Of a DNA stretch of 21,188 bases, positions 6,790 to 14,210 are shown piece by piece. The DNA comes from an uncultured Blautia sp. (GTDB lineage: Bacteria; Bacillota; Clostridia; Lachnospirales; Lachnospiraceae), in the NCBI GenBank assembly GCA_934358405.1, contig CAKRKL010000023.1:1-21188 (forward strand). The letters are read 5' to 3'. The stretch's first letter is position 1, and the number at the start of each line of letters is the position of its first letter. The notes beneath the pieces are model-generated. The model made no database searches and was not told the DNA's origin. It was given only the letters and a program-made list of their open reading frames with translations. The translations under genes and the position numbers were made by a program.

Positions 6790-6872
6790 GCTGTTCCCCG
6801 GATGCTATTTGGGAGGTGGACAGTAGCATTCCCCGGAAGAAATTCCGGGGAATTTGTGTAGGTGGAAACAGC
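6790..6872 (+). ncRNA. Structured leader RNA of unknown class upstream of the DnaJ-like gene
   Basis: Three stems can be drawn. P1 pairs GCTGTT (6790-6795) with AACAGC (6867-6872). P2 pairs ATGCTA (6802-6807) with TAGCAT (6824-6829). P3 pairs TTCCCCGGAA (6829-6838) with TTCCGGGGAA (6843-6852) around a GAAA tetraloop. TTCCCCGGA occurs twice (6794-6802 and 6829-6837), so the first copy can compete with P3 for the same partner; this would disrupt P1 and P2. GGTGGA also occurs twice (6815-6820 and 6861-6866). Together these suggest a switching cis-regulatory RNA or a small RNA. It does not match any riboswitch, T-box, SRP or 6S RNA that I recognise. The remainder of the 6590-6935 gap holds the two promoters and AT-rich leader. 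Confidence 0.5.
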
Positions 6873-6935
6873 AGTTAGATATAACAATCAGTTAAGATTA
6901 ATGATAAGTAATATGAGGAGTTAGAGGTGACCAAT

Positions 6936-8036
6936 ATGGGAACAAAGAGAGACTATTATGAAGTGCTGGGGATTAACCGCAGTGCAGATAAAGAGGCAAT
7001 AAAAAAAGCCTATCGTAAGATGGCGAAGAAATATCATCCGGATTCCAACGAGGGAAACCCGGATGCTGAGGAGAAGTTTAAAGAAATTACAGAAGCCTAT
7101 AATGTGCTTAGCGACCCTGAGAAAAAGAAATTATATGACCAGTTTGGGCACGCTGCATTTGAAGAGGGCGGCGGTGCAGGATATGGCGCCGGAGGTTTCA
7201 ACCAGTCTGACTTCGGTGGCTCAGGCTTTGGCGGCTTCGGCGGATTTGGAAAAGGCAGGAGCGGTGCATACAGAAGTCCAGATGGCAGCTATCAGGAGTA
7301 CCATTTTGAAGGCGGTGATATGGACGATATTCTAAAGAATCTATTTGGCGGAGGCTTCGGAGGAAGTACATCCGGCCGCAGCAGTTCTACTCATGGCTTT
7401 GGCGGACACAGTTTTGGCGGACATGGCTTTGGAGACTCGGGCTTTGGCGGTTCTGGCTTCGGAGGCAGCTACCAGCAGAAAGGACAGGATCTAAATGCGG
7501 AAATTTCCATCAGCTTTAACGAAGCCGCCCTTGGCTGTGATAAGCTGATCAATCTTTCCAATGCAGATGGAAATGGTAAACAAACCCTGAAGGTCCACAT
7601 CCCCGCAGGAATTGATAACGGAAAAAGCATCCGTCTGAGAGGAAAAGGCAATCCAGGCTGCGGAGGTGCTCCGGCAGGAGACCTTCTTCTGAAGGTTCAT
7701 GTGGGAGAAAGGGCAGGATTTGAGCGAAAAGGTGCAGACATTTATACCACAGTAAATGTTCCCTTTATAACAGCTGCCCTTGGCGGAGAAGCCAGAGTTC
7801 AGACTTTGAGTGGCCAGGTAATGTGCAGAATTCCGGAAGGTACCCAGTCCGGCAGCAAGATCCGTCTGAGAGGTAAGGGCATTCAGGTTATGGGTAAAGC
7901 CGGAGTCTATGGTGATCTGTACGTAACAATCCAGGTTCAGGTACCAAGAAATTTAAGTGAAGAATCCAAACAGAAGCTCCGTGAATTTGATGCCAGTACA
8001 AGGATAACCGGAGCGAGAGGAACAAGAACAGCATAA
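6936..8036 (+). CDS. DnaJ-like cochaperone without zinc finger (CbpA type)
   Basis: 366 residues. ATG 6936 is chosen because GAGGTGA lies five bases upstream and the J domain starts right after it (KRDYYEVLG). Residues 5-71 are a complete J domain with HPD at 34-36, which stimulates DnaK ATPase. Residues about 77-180 are an exceptionally long Gly/Phe-rich linker, and residues about 182-366 are the two beta-sandwich substrate-binding domains ([18 protein letters not shown] and [17 protein letters not shown]). The four CxxCxGxG zinc motifs of true DnaJ are absent, so this is a CbpA-type second Hsp40 and not dnaJ of the dnaK operon. It probably delivers unfolded proteins to DnaK in the cytoplasm. 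It is expressed behind a strong promoter and a structured leader. Confidence 0.9.
   Translation: MGTKRDYYEVLGINRSADKEAIKKAYRKMAKKYHPDSNEGNPDAEEKFKEITEAYNVLSDPEKKKLYDQFGHAAFEEGGGAGYGAGGFNQSDFGGSGFGGFGGFGKGRSGAYRSPDGSYQEYHFEGGDMDDILKNLFGGGFGGSTSGRSSSTHGFGGHSFGGHGFGDSGFGGSGFGGSYQQKGQDLNAEISISFNEAALGCDKLINLSNADGNGKQTLKVHIPAGIDNGKSIRLRGKGNPGCGGAPAGDLLLKVHVGERAGFERKGADIYTTVNVPFITAALGGEARVQTLSGQVMCRIPEGTQSGSKIRLRGKGIQVMGKAGVYGDLYVTIQVQVPRNLSEESKQKLREFDASTRITGARGTRTA
7395..7469 (+). repeat. Five tandem 15-bp repeats inside the Gly/Phe linker
   Basis: Five consecutive 15-bp units, each close to GGCTTTGGCGGACAC, encode [20 protein letters not shown] and GFGGS (residues 154-178 of the DnaJ-like protein). 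As the unit is five codons long, gain or loss of copies keeps the reading frame, so linker length could vary between strains. Confidence 0.8.
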
Positions 8037-8070
8037 AAAACATCATTATTAGAAAAAAATGCCATATTTC

Positions 8071-8099
8071 TTGAAAATTTAATATTGATTCTGTATGAT
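8071..8099 (+). promoter_or_regulatory. malQ: SigA-type promoter for malQ
   Basis: TTGAAA (8071-8076), a 17-bp spacer and TATGAT (8094-8099), about 108 bp upstream of the malQ start. A short ATGATG/CATCAT inverted repeat follows in the leader. No clear terminator separates it from the preceding DnaJ-like gene. Confidence 0.6.
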
Positions 8100-8206
8100 G
8101 AAATGTGCCATCATATAAACAAGTATGTCAAACGCGAATGCTGTTGTGTTTGTAGTGAACAATGCGAAGAATCAGGATTAAGTTTCTGGATATTATGGAG
8201 GGAAAA

Positions 8207-9736
8207 ATGGGAATTCAAAGAGAATGCGGTGTACTGCTTCCGATCAGCAGCCTGCCGTCTAAATATGGAATCGGATGCTTTTCAAAAAGTGCATATGAAT
8301 TTGCGGACCAGTTAAAAGCGGCAGGTCAGGGCTGCTGGCAGATTCTGCCTCTTGGTCCTACCAGCTATGGGGATTCACCCTACCAGTCTTTTTCTACTTT
8401 TGCAGGAAATCCTTATTTTATCAGTCTTGAGGATTTAATTGAGGAAGGTGTTCTGACAAAAAAAGAATGTGATGCGGTAGATTTTGGTTCCAGAAAAGAT
8501 GATGTGGATTATGAGAAAATTTACAAGGGACGCTATAAGCTCCTTCGCAAAGCTTACGAGAGAAGTGAGATTTCCAAGAATCCTGATTTTGTAAGATTTC
8601 AGCAGGAGCAGTCTCACTGGCTTGGAGATTATGCTCTTTTTATGGCAGTAAAGGATCGCTTCGGAGGAATTCCGTGGACTCAGTGGGCTGAGGATATTCG
8701 TCTTCGCTGGAGTAATGCGCTGGATTACTACAGAAAAGAACTCTATTTTGAAATTGAGTTTCAGGAATACATGCAATTTAAATTTTATGAGCAGTGGGCG
8801 AAGCTAAAGGCTTATGTCAACAAAAAAGGAATTCGTATTATTGGAGATATTCCAATCTATGTTGCAATGGACAGTGCCGATACATGGGCAAATCCGGGGC
8901 TGTTTAAGCTGGATGAAAATAATGAGCCTACCCAGGTTGCCGGCTGCCCGCCAGATGGATTTTCTGCAACCGGACAGCTTTGGGGAAATCCTCTGTATAG
9001 ATGGGATGTGCATAGGAATACAGGATTTGAGTGGTGGATAAAGCGTCTGGCTCATTGCTTTAATATGTACGATGTTGTCCGCATTGATCATTTCCGTGGC
9101 TTCGACGAGTATTATGCGATTCCTTATGGTGACAAAGATGCAAAACGTGGCTGGTGGGAAAAGGGACCGGGAATGGATCTTTTCCGCACAGTATCTTACA
9201 GACTTGGTCACAAGGATATTATTGCAGAGGATCTTGGCTTTATGACAGATTCTGTGAAGCGCCTTGTGGAGGAGAGCGGCTATCCCAATATGAAGGTAAT
9301 TGAGTTTGCCTTTGATGCCCGGGATACAGGAAATGCAAGTGATTATCTGCCGCATAACTATACATCAAACTGCGTTGTTTATACCGGAACGCATGACAAC
9401 GAAACGCTTCTTGGCTGGTATGGTGATATTACACCTGAAGAGCGTCATATGGTTCGTGAATATCTGTGGAATTTCCATGATGATGAGAAGGGAGTCTGCA
9501 GAAATCTGATCCGCCTTGTTATGGGAAGTGCTGCCGGAAGATGTATTATTCCAATTCAGGATTATTTGCAGCTGGATAATACGGCCCGGATCAACCAGCC
9601 GTCCACACTTGGAATCAACTGGAAATGGCGTCTGACAGAAGGCCAGTTTACAAAGGAACTGCAAAAAGAAATGCTGGCTCTTGCTACCAGATTCGGAAGA
9701 AGAAACTGGACTTTGGATCCGGAAGAAGAGAAATAG
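8207..9736 (+). CDS. malQ: 4-alpha-glucanotransferase (amylomaltase, GH77)
   Basis: 509 residues, the size of the short bacterial amylomaltases. ATG 8207 has GGAGGG four bases upstream and yields the conserved start RECGVLLPISSLPSKYGIG. The frame is open to 8162 but that part has no ribosome site. GH77 signatures are intact: the GCPPDGFSATGQLWGNPLY loop, the nucleophile Asp in VRIDHFRGF, the acid/base Glu in IIAEDLGF and the transition-state Asp in GTHDNET. The enzyme transfers alpha-1,4-glucan segments between chains, releasing glucose, in cytoplasmic maltodextrin or glycogen use. No glycogen phosphorylase or maltose transporter gene is adjacent. Confidence 0.96.
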   Translation: MGIQRECGVLLPISSLPSKYGIGCFSKSAYEFADQLKAAGQGCWQILPLGPTSYGDSPYQSFSTFAGNPYFISLEDLIEEGVLTKKECDAVDFGSRKDDVDYEKIYKGRYKLLRKAYERSEISKNPDFVRFQQEQSHWLGDYALFMAVKDRFGGIPWTQWAEDIRLRWSNALDYYRKELYFEIEFQEYMQFKFYEQWAKLKAYVNKKGIRIIGDIPIYVAMDSADTWANPGLFKLDENNEPTQVAGCPPDGFSATGQLWGNPLYRWDVHRNTGFEWWIKRLAHCFNMYDVVRIDHFRGFDEYYAIPYGDKDAKRGWWEKGPGMDLFRTVSYRLGHKDIIAEDLGFMTDSVKRLVEESGYPNMKVIEFAFDARDTGNASDYLPHNYTSNCVVYTGTHDNETLLGWYGDITPEERHMVREYLWNFHDDEKGVCRNLIRLVMGSAAGRCIIPIQDYLQLDNTARINQPSTLGINWKWRLTEGQFTKELQKEMLALATRFGRRNWTLDPEEEK

Positions 9737-9760
9737 TTGCATAAAAAGCAGGAGAAGAGT

Positions 9761-9794
9761 AAAATTGAGGGCAAGGGTATTGGCCCTCAATTTT
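9761..9794 (+). terminator. Hairpin between malQ and the CYTH gene, probable terminator or attenuator
   Basis: AAAATTGAGGGC (9761-9772) pairs perfectly with GCCCTCAATTTT (9783-9794) around a 10-base loop. The U tract is only the four Ts closing the stem, so termination may be partial, allowing read-through into the CYTH gene that starts 22 bases later. Confidence 0.6.
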
Positions 9795-9815
9795 GCATAT
9801 ACGGAGGAAACTAAA

Positions 9816-10277
9816 TTGGAAATTGAGAGAAAGTTTCTTGTAAAAAAAGAAGACCTTCCTGATAATCTGAAGCAGTATCCATGTAAAGTGATTGAACAGG
9901 GATATTTATGTACAGAGCCGGTAGTGCGGATCCGCAAGTCAAATGATAATTATTATCTGACTTATAAATCAAAGGGACTGCTGGCAAGAGAGGAATACAA
10001 TCTGCCTCTGACCCGGGAAGCTTACGAGCATTTGAAGCCAAAAGCAGACGGAATCGTGATTTCCAAGATCCGATATGTGATTCCTGAGAAAGATGGCCTG
10101 TTCATTGAATTAGATGTATTTGACGCTCCATACGAGGGACTTCTTTTGGCTGAGGTAGAGTTTCCTTCTGAAGAGGCAGCTCATGCATATCAGCCTCCGC
10201 AGTGGTTTGGGGAGGATGTGACGTATTCTGCGAAGTACCATAACAGTACTTTGAGCAAGGGTACAGATAAACAGTAA
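9816..10277 (+). CDS. CYTH domain protein (triphosphate tunnel enzyme family)
   Basis: 153 residues from a TTG start at 9816, chosen because GGAGGA lies seven bases upstream and the CYTH signature begins immediately: the ExExK motif is E2, E4, K6 in EIERKF. The other charged strands lining the tunnel are present: VRIRKS, LTYKSKG, KIRYVIP, FIELDVFDAP and LAEVEFPS. The whole protein is the single domain, as in the small bacterial inorganic triphosphatases. It likely hydrolyses tripolyphosphate or a nucleoside triphosphate with divalent metal in the cytoplasm; the true substrate is not certain. An open extension back to 9681 overlaps malQ and the hairpin and is not used. Confidence 0.88.
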   Translation: MEIERKFLVKKEDLPDNLKQYPCKVIEQGYLCTEPVVRIRKSNDNYYLTYKSKGLLAREEYNLPLTREAYEHLKPKADGIVISKIRYVIPEKDGLFIELDVFDAPYEGLLLAEVEFPSEEAAHAYQPPQWFGEDVTYSAKYHNSTLSKGTDKQ

Positions 10278-10283
10278 ATTTTA

Positions 10284-10323
10284 AAAATGGCTGTCCGGAC
10301 AATTAGTGCCGGACAGCCATTTT
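10284..10323 (+). terminator. Rho-independent terminator after the CYTH gene
   Basis: AAAATGGCTGTCCGG (10284-10298) pairs with CCGGACAGCCATTTT (10309-10323), a 15-bp perfect stem with a 10-base loop. The T tract is short. It closes the malQ-CYTH unit. Confidence 0.85.
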
Positions 10324-10353
10324 AAATAGCAACATCCGTAGCTTTAAAATATG

Positions 10354-10382
10354 TTGCGTCCATTATTTTTTTATTTTATAAT
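10354..10382 (+). promoter_or_regulatory. proC: Promoter for proC
   Basis: A perfect TATAAT (10377-10382) with a 17-bp spacer to a weak -35, TTGCGT (10354-10359). An inverted repeat GCAACAT (10329-10335)/ATGTTGC (10351-10357) overlaps the -35 and could be a regulatory site. Confidence 0.55.
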
Positions 10383-10445
10383 AAATTTCAACATATTAAT
10401 TCAGAGTGTGTCTGAAAAAGCACTTGTACGAGAGGAGCCAAAAAC

Positions 10446-11240
10446 ATGAAAATCGGATTTATCGGATGTGGAAATATGGCTTCCGCAATGATCGGCGGAA
10501 TCCTGAAAAATGGTGTGTTTGATAAAAATGAGATTATTGTTTCAAATCTCACAGAAGAGGGAAGCAGAAGAAGCCGTGAAAAGCTTGGCGTAGTTACCAC
10601 TATGGATAACTGTGAGGTCGTAAAAAATGCACATATTGTTATATTGGCTGTGAAACCTCAGTTTTATGAGGAGGTAATTGGCCAGGTTAAAGGTTATCTG
10701 ACACCGGAGCATATGATCATTGGAATTGCTCCCGGCAAAACTCTTGCATGGCTTGAGGAAAAATGTGAGCAGCCGTTAAAGGTGGCACGTCTTATGCCGA
10801 ATACTCCGGCACTGGTAGGAGCAGGTATGACCGGAGCATGTGTCAATGAGCGTGTAACCAGAGAAGACCTGGAGCAGATCCTTACTATCACAAATAGCTT
10901 TGGACGTACTGAAGTAGTGCCTGAGAGACTGATGGATGCAGTTGGTGCAGTCAGCGGATGCTCTCCGGCTTATGTATTTATGTTTATTGAAGCAATGGCA
11001 GATGCTGCTGTTGCCCAGGGAATGCCAAGAAAACAGGCATATCAGTTCGCCGCCCAGGCAGTTATGGGAAGTGCGAAGCTGGTTCTTGCAACCGGTATGC
11101 ATCCGGGAGAGCTTAAAGATATGGTGTGCTCTCCGGCAGGAAGCACTATTGAGGGAGTTCGCATTTTGGAGCAAAATGGCTTCCGCAGTGCAGTATTTGA
11201 AGCACTGAAGGGTGCAGCAGATAAAGGCAAAAAAATGTGA
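10446..11240 (+). CDS. proC: Pyrroline-5-carboxylate reductase
   Basis: 264 residues, the usual length. It makes proline from 1-pyrroline-5-carboxylate with NAD(P)H, the last step of proline synthesis, in the cytoplasm. The N-terminal Rossmann fold shows MKIGFIGCGNMASAMIGG and ILAVKPQ; then ARLMPNTPALVGAG and, in the C-terminal dimer domain, VSGCSPAYVFMFIEAM and the family signature SPAGSTIEGVRILE. An AGGAG site precedes the ATG. proA and proB are not in the window. The DJ-1 family gene follows after 30 bp and probably shares the transcript. Confidence 0.96.
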   Translation: MKIGFIGCGNMASAMIGGILKNGVFDKNEIIVSNLTEEGSRRSREKLGVVTTMDNCEVVKNAHIVILAVKPQFYEEVIGQVKGYLTPEHMIIGIAPGKTLAWLEEKCEQPLKVARLMPNTPALVGAGMTGACVNERVTREDLEQILTITNSFGRTEVVPERLMDAVGAVSGCSPAYVFMFIEAMADAAVAQGMPRKQAYQFAAQAVMGSAKLVLATGMHPGELKDMVCSPAGSTIEGVRILEQNGFRSAVFEALKGAADKGKKM

Positions 11241-11270
11241 TTTTTGTTATAGAATTCAGGAGGTTGTATT

Positions 11271-11822
11271 ATGGGCAAAAAAGTATATATTTTTCTTGCA
11301 GATGGATTTGAAGATATTGAAGGTCTGACTGTAGTAGACCTTATGCGAAGGGCCGGAATTACGGTTACAACTGTTTCCATAAAAAATACAAAACAGATTA
11401 CCACAGCGCATGGTATCACCATGCTTACAGACACTGTTTTTAATGACGCTGATTTTACAGATGCAGATATGCTAGTTCTTCCGGGAGGACAGCCGGGAAC
11501 TACTTATCTGGGTGAATTTGAGCCACTTACCGGACTTGTGAGAAGCTTCTATAATAATGGAGGCAGGATTGCAGCTATCTGTGCGGCTCCTACTGTTTTT
11601 GCAAAAATCGGGCTTCTTCATGAAAAGAAAGCAACTGCATATCCGGCCTGCATGGATGGACTTGGAGATGCAGTCAGACTGGAAGATAATGTGGTGGTCG
11701 ATGGAAATATTACCACAAGCCGGGGGCTTGGAACCGCTATTGATTTCAGTCTTTCGCTGATTTCCCAGCTGCTTGGACAGGAAAAAGCAGATCAGATTGC
11801 AGAATCTGTAGTATATAAGTAG
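11271..11822 (+). CDS. DJ-1/PfpI family protein (DJ-1/YajL-like)
   Basis: 183 residues, matching the DJ-1/YajL subgroup. The ATG follows GGAGG. It shows the nucleophile elbow AAICAAP with the reactive cysteine C104, the pocket glutamate in GFEDIEG (E17, equivalent to human DJ-1 E18), a LVLPGGQPG segment and the late TSRGLGTAIDFSLSLI stretch. Members are described as glyoxalases, deglycases or oxidative-stress chaperones; which applies cannot be told from sequence. Cytoplasmic; probably in one operon with proC, with a small A/T-rich terminator hairpin 50 bp downstream. Confidence 0.92.
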   Translation: MGKKVYIFLADGFEDIEGLTVVDLMRRAGITVTTVSIKNTKQITTAHGITMLTDTVFNDADFTDADMLVLPGGQPGTTYLGEFEPLTGLVRSFYNNGGRIAAICAAPTVFAKIGLLHEKKATAYPACMDGLGDAVRLEDNVVVDGNITTSRGLGTAIDFSLSLISQLLGQEKADQIAESVVYK

Positions 11823-11874
11823 GAAATAATTCTCAGGAACTTGGAATTTTCAGGAATAGAAGGCAAAAGCACAA

Positions 11875-11892
11875 AAAAACACTGGTGTTTTT
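11875..11892 (+). terminator. Small hairpin terminator after the DJ-1 family gene
   Basis: AAAAACAC (11875-11882) and GTGTTTTT (11885-11892) form an 8-bp stem with a two-base loop, ending in Ts. It is weak in G and C but well placed at the end of the proC unit. Confidence 0.5.
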
Positions 11893-11902
11893 AATCTGGT
11901 TG

Positions 11903-11911
11903 TGCTATACT
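11903..11911 (+). promoter_or_regulatory. tig: Extended -10 promoter element for tig
   Basis: TGCTATACT is an extended -10 (TGnTATACT), identical to that of the HTH gene at 693-701. Its -35 is poor. It predicts a leader of about 120 bases for tig, with an AATGTC/GACATT pairing and a GGG-AAA-CCC hairpin. No CIRCE or CtsR box was seen. Confidence 0.45.
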
Positions 11912-12040
11912 TCTAAAATGACTGTAATAATAGGGGGAAACCCTGCGTTATGATTGAAAAATGGACAATGTCTATCCGCTATGCACATGCGGCTGCATTG
12001 GACCTGACATTTTACCTGAATATTAAGGAGGAACACGAAA

Positions 12041-13348
12041 ATGAGTTTACAGGTGGAGAAATTAGAGAAAAACATGGCGAAACTTACCATCGAAGTTTCC
12101 GCTGAAGAGTTAGACAAAGCAATGGAGAAGGCTTACCAGAAACAGAAAGGCAGAATCAGCCTTCCTGGATTCCGTAAAGGAAAAGCTCCAAGAAAGATGA
12201 TTGAGAGCATGTATGGAAAGGGCGTATTTATGGAAGACGCTGTTAATTCTCTTGTACCACAGGAGTACAGCAAGGCTCTTGCAGAATGCGAGCTTGAGAT
12301 CGTTTCTCAGCCGGAGATCAATGTTACACAGATGGAGCCTGGTAAGGCACTTATCTTCACAGCTGACGTTGCTACCAAGCCAGAGGTTACTCTTGGAGAT
12401 TACAAGGGAGTAGAGGTTCCGAAGACTGAGATCGTTGTAACAGACGAGGAAGTTGACGCAGAAGTTAAGAAGGAGCAGGACAAGAACTCCAGAACAGTTG
12501 TTGTTGAGGATCGTGCAGCTGCAAACGGCGATATTGCAACAATTGATTTCGAAGGCTTTGTTGATGGTGTGGCATTTGACGGAGGCAAAGGATCTGACTA
12601 TGCTCTTACACTTGGATCCGGCACATTTATTCCGGGATTTGAGGATCAGCTCGTTGGAGCTAACACAGGTGACCACGTAGAAGTTAAGGTTACTTTCCCA
12701 GAGGAATATCAGGCAAAAGAGCTTGCTGGCAAGGAAGCTGTATTCCAGTGTGATGTTAAGAAGCTTGAAACAAAAGAGGTTCCGGAGCTTGATGATGAGT
12801 TCGCTAAGGACGTATCTGAGTTTGATACTCTTGCTGAGTACAAAGAGGATGTTAAGAAGAACCTGACAGAGAAGAAAGAAAAAGAAGCAAGAACTGCAAA
12901 AGAAAATGCAGCAGTAGATAAAGCAATCGAGAATGCACAGATGGATATTCCGGAGCTTATGACCAAGACTGAGTGCCGTCAGATGCTTGACGATTTTGCA
13001 AGAAGAATGCAGCAGCAGGGATTATCCATGGAGCAGTACTTCCAGTTCACAGGCCAGAGCATGGACAAGATGATGGAAGATATGAAGCCACAGGCTCTTA
13101 AGAGAATCCAGACAAGACTGGTTCTTGAGAAAGTAGCTGAAGCAGAGGATATTCAGCCATCTGAAGAAGAAATCGCAGAAGAGATCCAGAAGATGGCAGA
13201 TGCTTATAAGATGGAAGCTGACAAGATCAGAGAAGCAATCGGTGAGAGCGGAATTGAGCAGATGAAGAAAGATATGGCTGTTCAGAAGGCTGTTACAATT
13301 ATTGCTGATACAGCTGTAGAAGTTGAGAAAGCTGCAGACGCTGAATAA
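12041..13348 (+). CDS. tig: Trigger factor, ribosome-associated chaperone and prolyl isomerase
   Basis: 435 residues, the standard length, with AAGGAGGA nine bases before the ATG. Residues 1-115 are the ribosome-binding domain with the signature GFRKGKAP (43-50), which docks at the exit-tunnel protein L23. Residues about 155-245 are the FKBP-type isomerase domain (IDFEGFVDG, FIPGFEDQLVG, FPEEY). Residues 250-435 are the helical substrate-binding arms, rich in Lys and Glu. It shelters nascent chains as they leave the ribosome. It heads the tig-clpP-clpX-lon-engB cluster known from many Firmicutes; a hairpin at 13365-13395 may lower read-through into clpP. Confidence 0.97.
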   Translation: MSLQVEKLEKNMAKLTIEVSAEELDKAMEKAYQKQKGRISLPGFRKGKAPRKMIESMYGKGVFMEDAVNSLVPQEYSKALAECELEIVSQPEINVTQMEPGKALIFTADVATKPEVTLGDYKGVEVPKTEIVVTDEEVDAEVKKEQDKNSRTVVVEDRAAANGDIATIDFEGFVDGVAFDGGKGSDYALTLGSGTFIPGFEDQLVGANTGDHVEVKVTFPEEYQAKELAGKEAVFQCDVKKLETKEVPELDDEFAKDVSEFDTLAEYKEDVKKNLTEKKEKEARTAKENAAVDKAIENAQMDIPELMTKTECRQMLDDFARRMQQQGLSMEQYFQFTGQSMDKMMEDMKPQALKRIQTRLVLEKVAEAEDIQPSEEEIAEEIQKMADAYKMEADKIREAIGESGIEQMKKDMAVQKAVTIIADTAVEVEKAADAE

Positions 13349-13364
13349 TCTGTAAGCAGATAAC

Positions 13365-13395
13365 AACGCTCCTGCTCTGATGCAGCAGGAGCGTT
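13365..13395 (+). terminator. Hairpin between tig and clpP, probable partial terminator
   Basis: AACGCTCCTGCT (13365-13376) pairs with AGCAGGAGCGTT (13384-13395) around a seven-base loop. Only three Ts follow, so it may stop part of the transcripts or protect the tig mRNA end. No convincing promoter is visible between it and clpP. Confidence 0.6.
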
Positions 13396-13420
13396 TACCT
13401 GATAAGAAAAGAGGGAATAT

Positions 13421-14002
13421 ATGAGTTTAGTGCCTTATGTCATTGAGCAGACAAGCAGAGGAGAAAGAAGCTATGATATTTATTCAAGGCTTCTGAAGGA
13501 CAGAATCATTTTCCTGGGAGAAGAAGTCAACGATGTGACAGCCAGTCTGGTTGTTGCAGAGCTGCTGTTTCTGGAAGCAGAAGATCCTGGAAAGGATATC
13601 CAGCTTTACATTAACAGCCCGGGTGGTTCCGTAACAGCTGGTATGGCAATTTATGATACCATGCAGTATATTAAGTGCGATGTTTCCACTATTTGTCTGG
13701 GAATGGCTGCCAGTATGGGAGCATTCCTTCTTGCTGGTGGTACAAAGGGTAAGAGATTTGCACTGCCGAATTCTACGATCATGATCCATCAGCCTTCTGG
13801 CGGAGCTCAGGGACAGGCTACAGAGATTCAGATCGTGGCAGATCACATTGCCAAGACCAAGAGAACATTAAATGAAATTCTGGCAGCAAATACCGGACAG
13901 CCTCTTGAGGTTGTAGAGAAAGATACAGACCGCGACAATTATATGTCAGCAGAAGAAGCATTAGCTTACGGTTTGATCGATGGTGTTGTAGCCCATAAGT
14001 AA
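13421..14002 (+). CDS. clpP: ATP-dependent Clp protease proteolytic subunit
   Basis: 193 residues. The serine-protease triad is S98 in [10 protein letters not shown]123 in IMIHQPSGG and D172 in DTDRDNYMS. The handle and oligomerisation segments ([20 protein letters not shown]) are intact. ClpP forms a two-ring barrel that degrades proteins unfolded by ClpX, encoded next. The N-terminal loop (residues 1-18) that contacts the ATPase is present, so little or no propeptide is expected. GAGGG lies shortly before the ATG. Confidence 0.97.
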   Translation: MSLVPYVIEQTSRGERSYDIYSRLLKDRIIFLGEEVNDVTASLVVAELLFLEAEDPGKDIQLYINSPGGSVTAGMAIYDTMQYIKCDVSTICLGMAASMGAFLLAGGTKGKRFALPNSTIMIHQPSGGAQGQATEIQIVADHIAKTKRTLNEILAANTGQPLEVVEKDTDRDNYMSAEEALAYGLIDGVVAHK

Positions 14003-14011
14003 GAACGAAAA

Positions 14012-14042
14012 CAAAAGAAACCCCTGCTGGAGTTTTCTTTTG
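14012..14042 (+). terminator. Hairpin after clpP (first of two)
   Basis: CAAAAGAAA (14012-14020) pairs with TTTCTTTTG (14034-14042). With the second hairpin just downstream it forms a double stop signal between clpP and clpX. Confidence 0.45.
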
Positions 14043-14058
14043 CATGCAACTGTAAGAA

Positions 14059-14084
14059 AAGACTCCTGAACTGACAGGAGTCTT
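14059..14084 (+). terminator. Hairpin after clpP (second of two)
   Basis: AAGACTCCTG (14059-14068) pairs perfectly with CAGGAGTCTT (14075-14084), a 10-bp stem with a six-base loop. The following T content is moderate (ATCTTGT). The very AT-rich 14090-14200 after it probably holds the clpX promoter, but no hexamer pair is convincing. Confidence 0.6.
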
Positions 14085-14210
14085 ATCTTGTAAAAAGGGA
14101 AAATTTTGTAAAATAGGAATATTTTATAAAAAATTTCAAATTTTAATAAATAAAGAAATCTTTTTCAGAAGAAAGACTTCTTCATTATAGAAAGGAAAAG
14201 TTAGAGATTC

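Noticed and set aside
6829..6852. P3 stem of the leader as a simple terminator
   Set aside because: The stem is strong but only three Ts follow, so a plain Rho-independent terminator is unlikely; kept as part of the structured leader.
6815..6872. T-box-like GGTGGAA sequences in the leader of the DnaJ-like gene
   Set aside because: Only part of the T-box consensus is present, there is no specifier stem and no antiterminator, and the downstream gene is not an amino-acid gene.
11950..12105. Roughly 50-codon frame in the tig leader overlapping tig
   Set aside because: No good ribosome site, and it uses the tig Shine-Dalgarno site and coding start as its own codons; likely chance.
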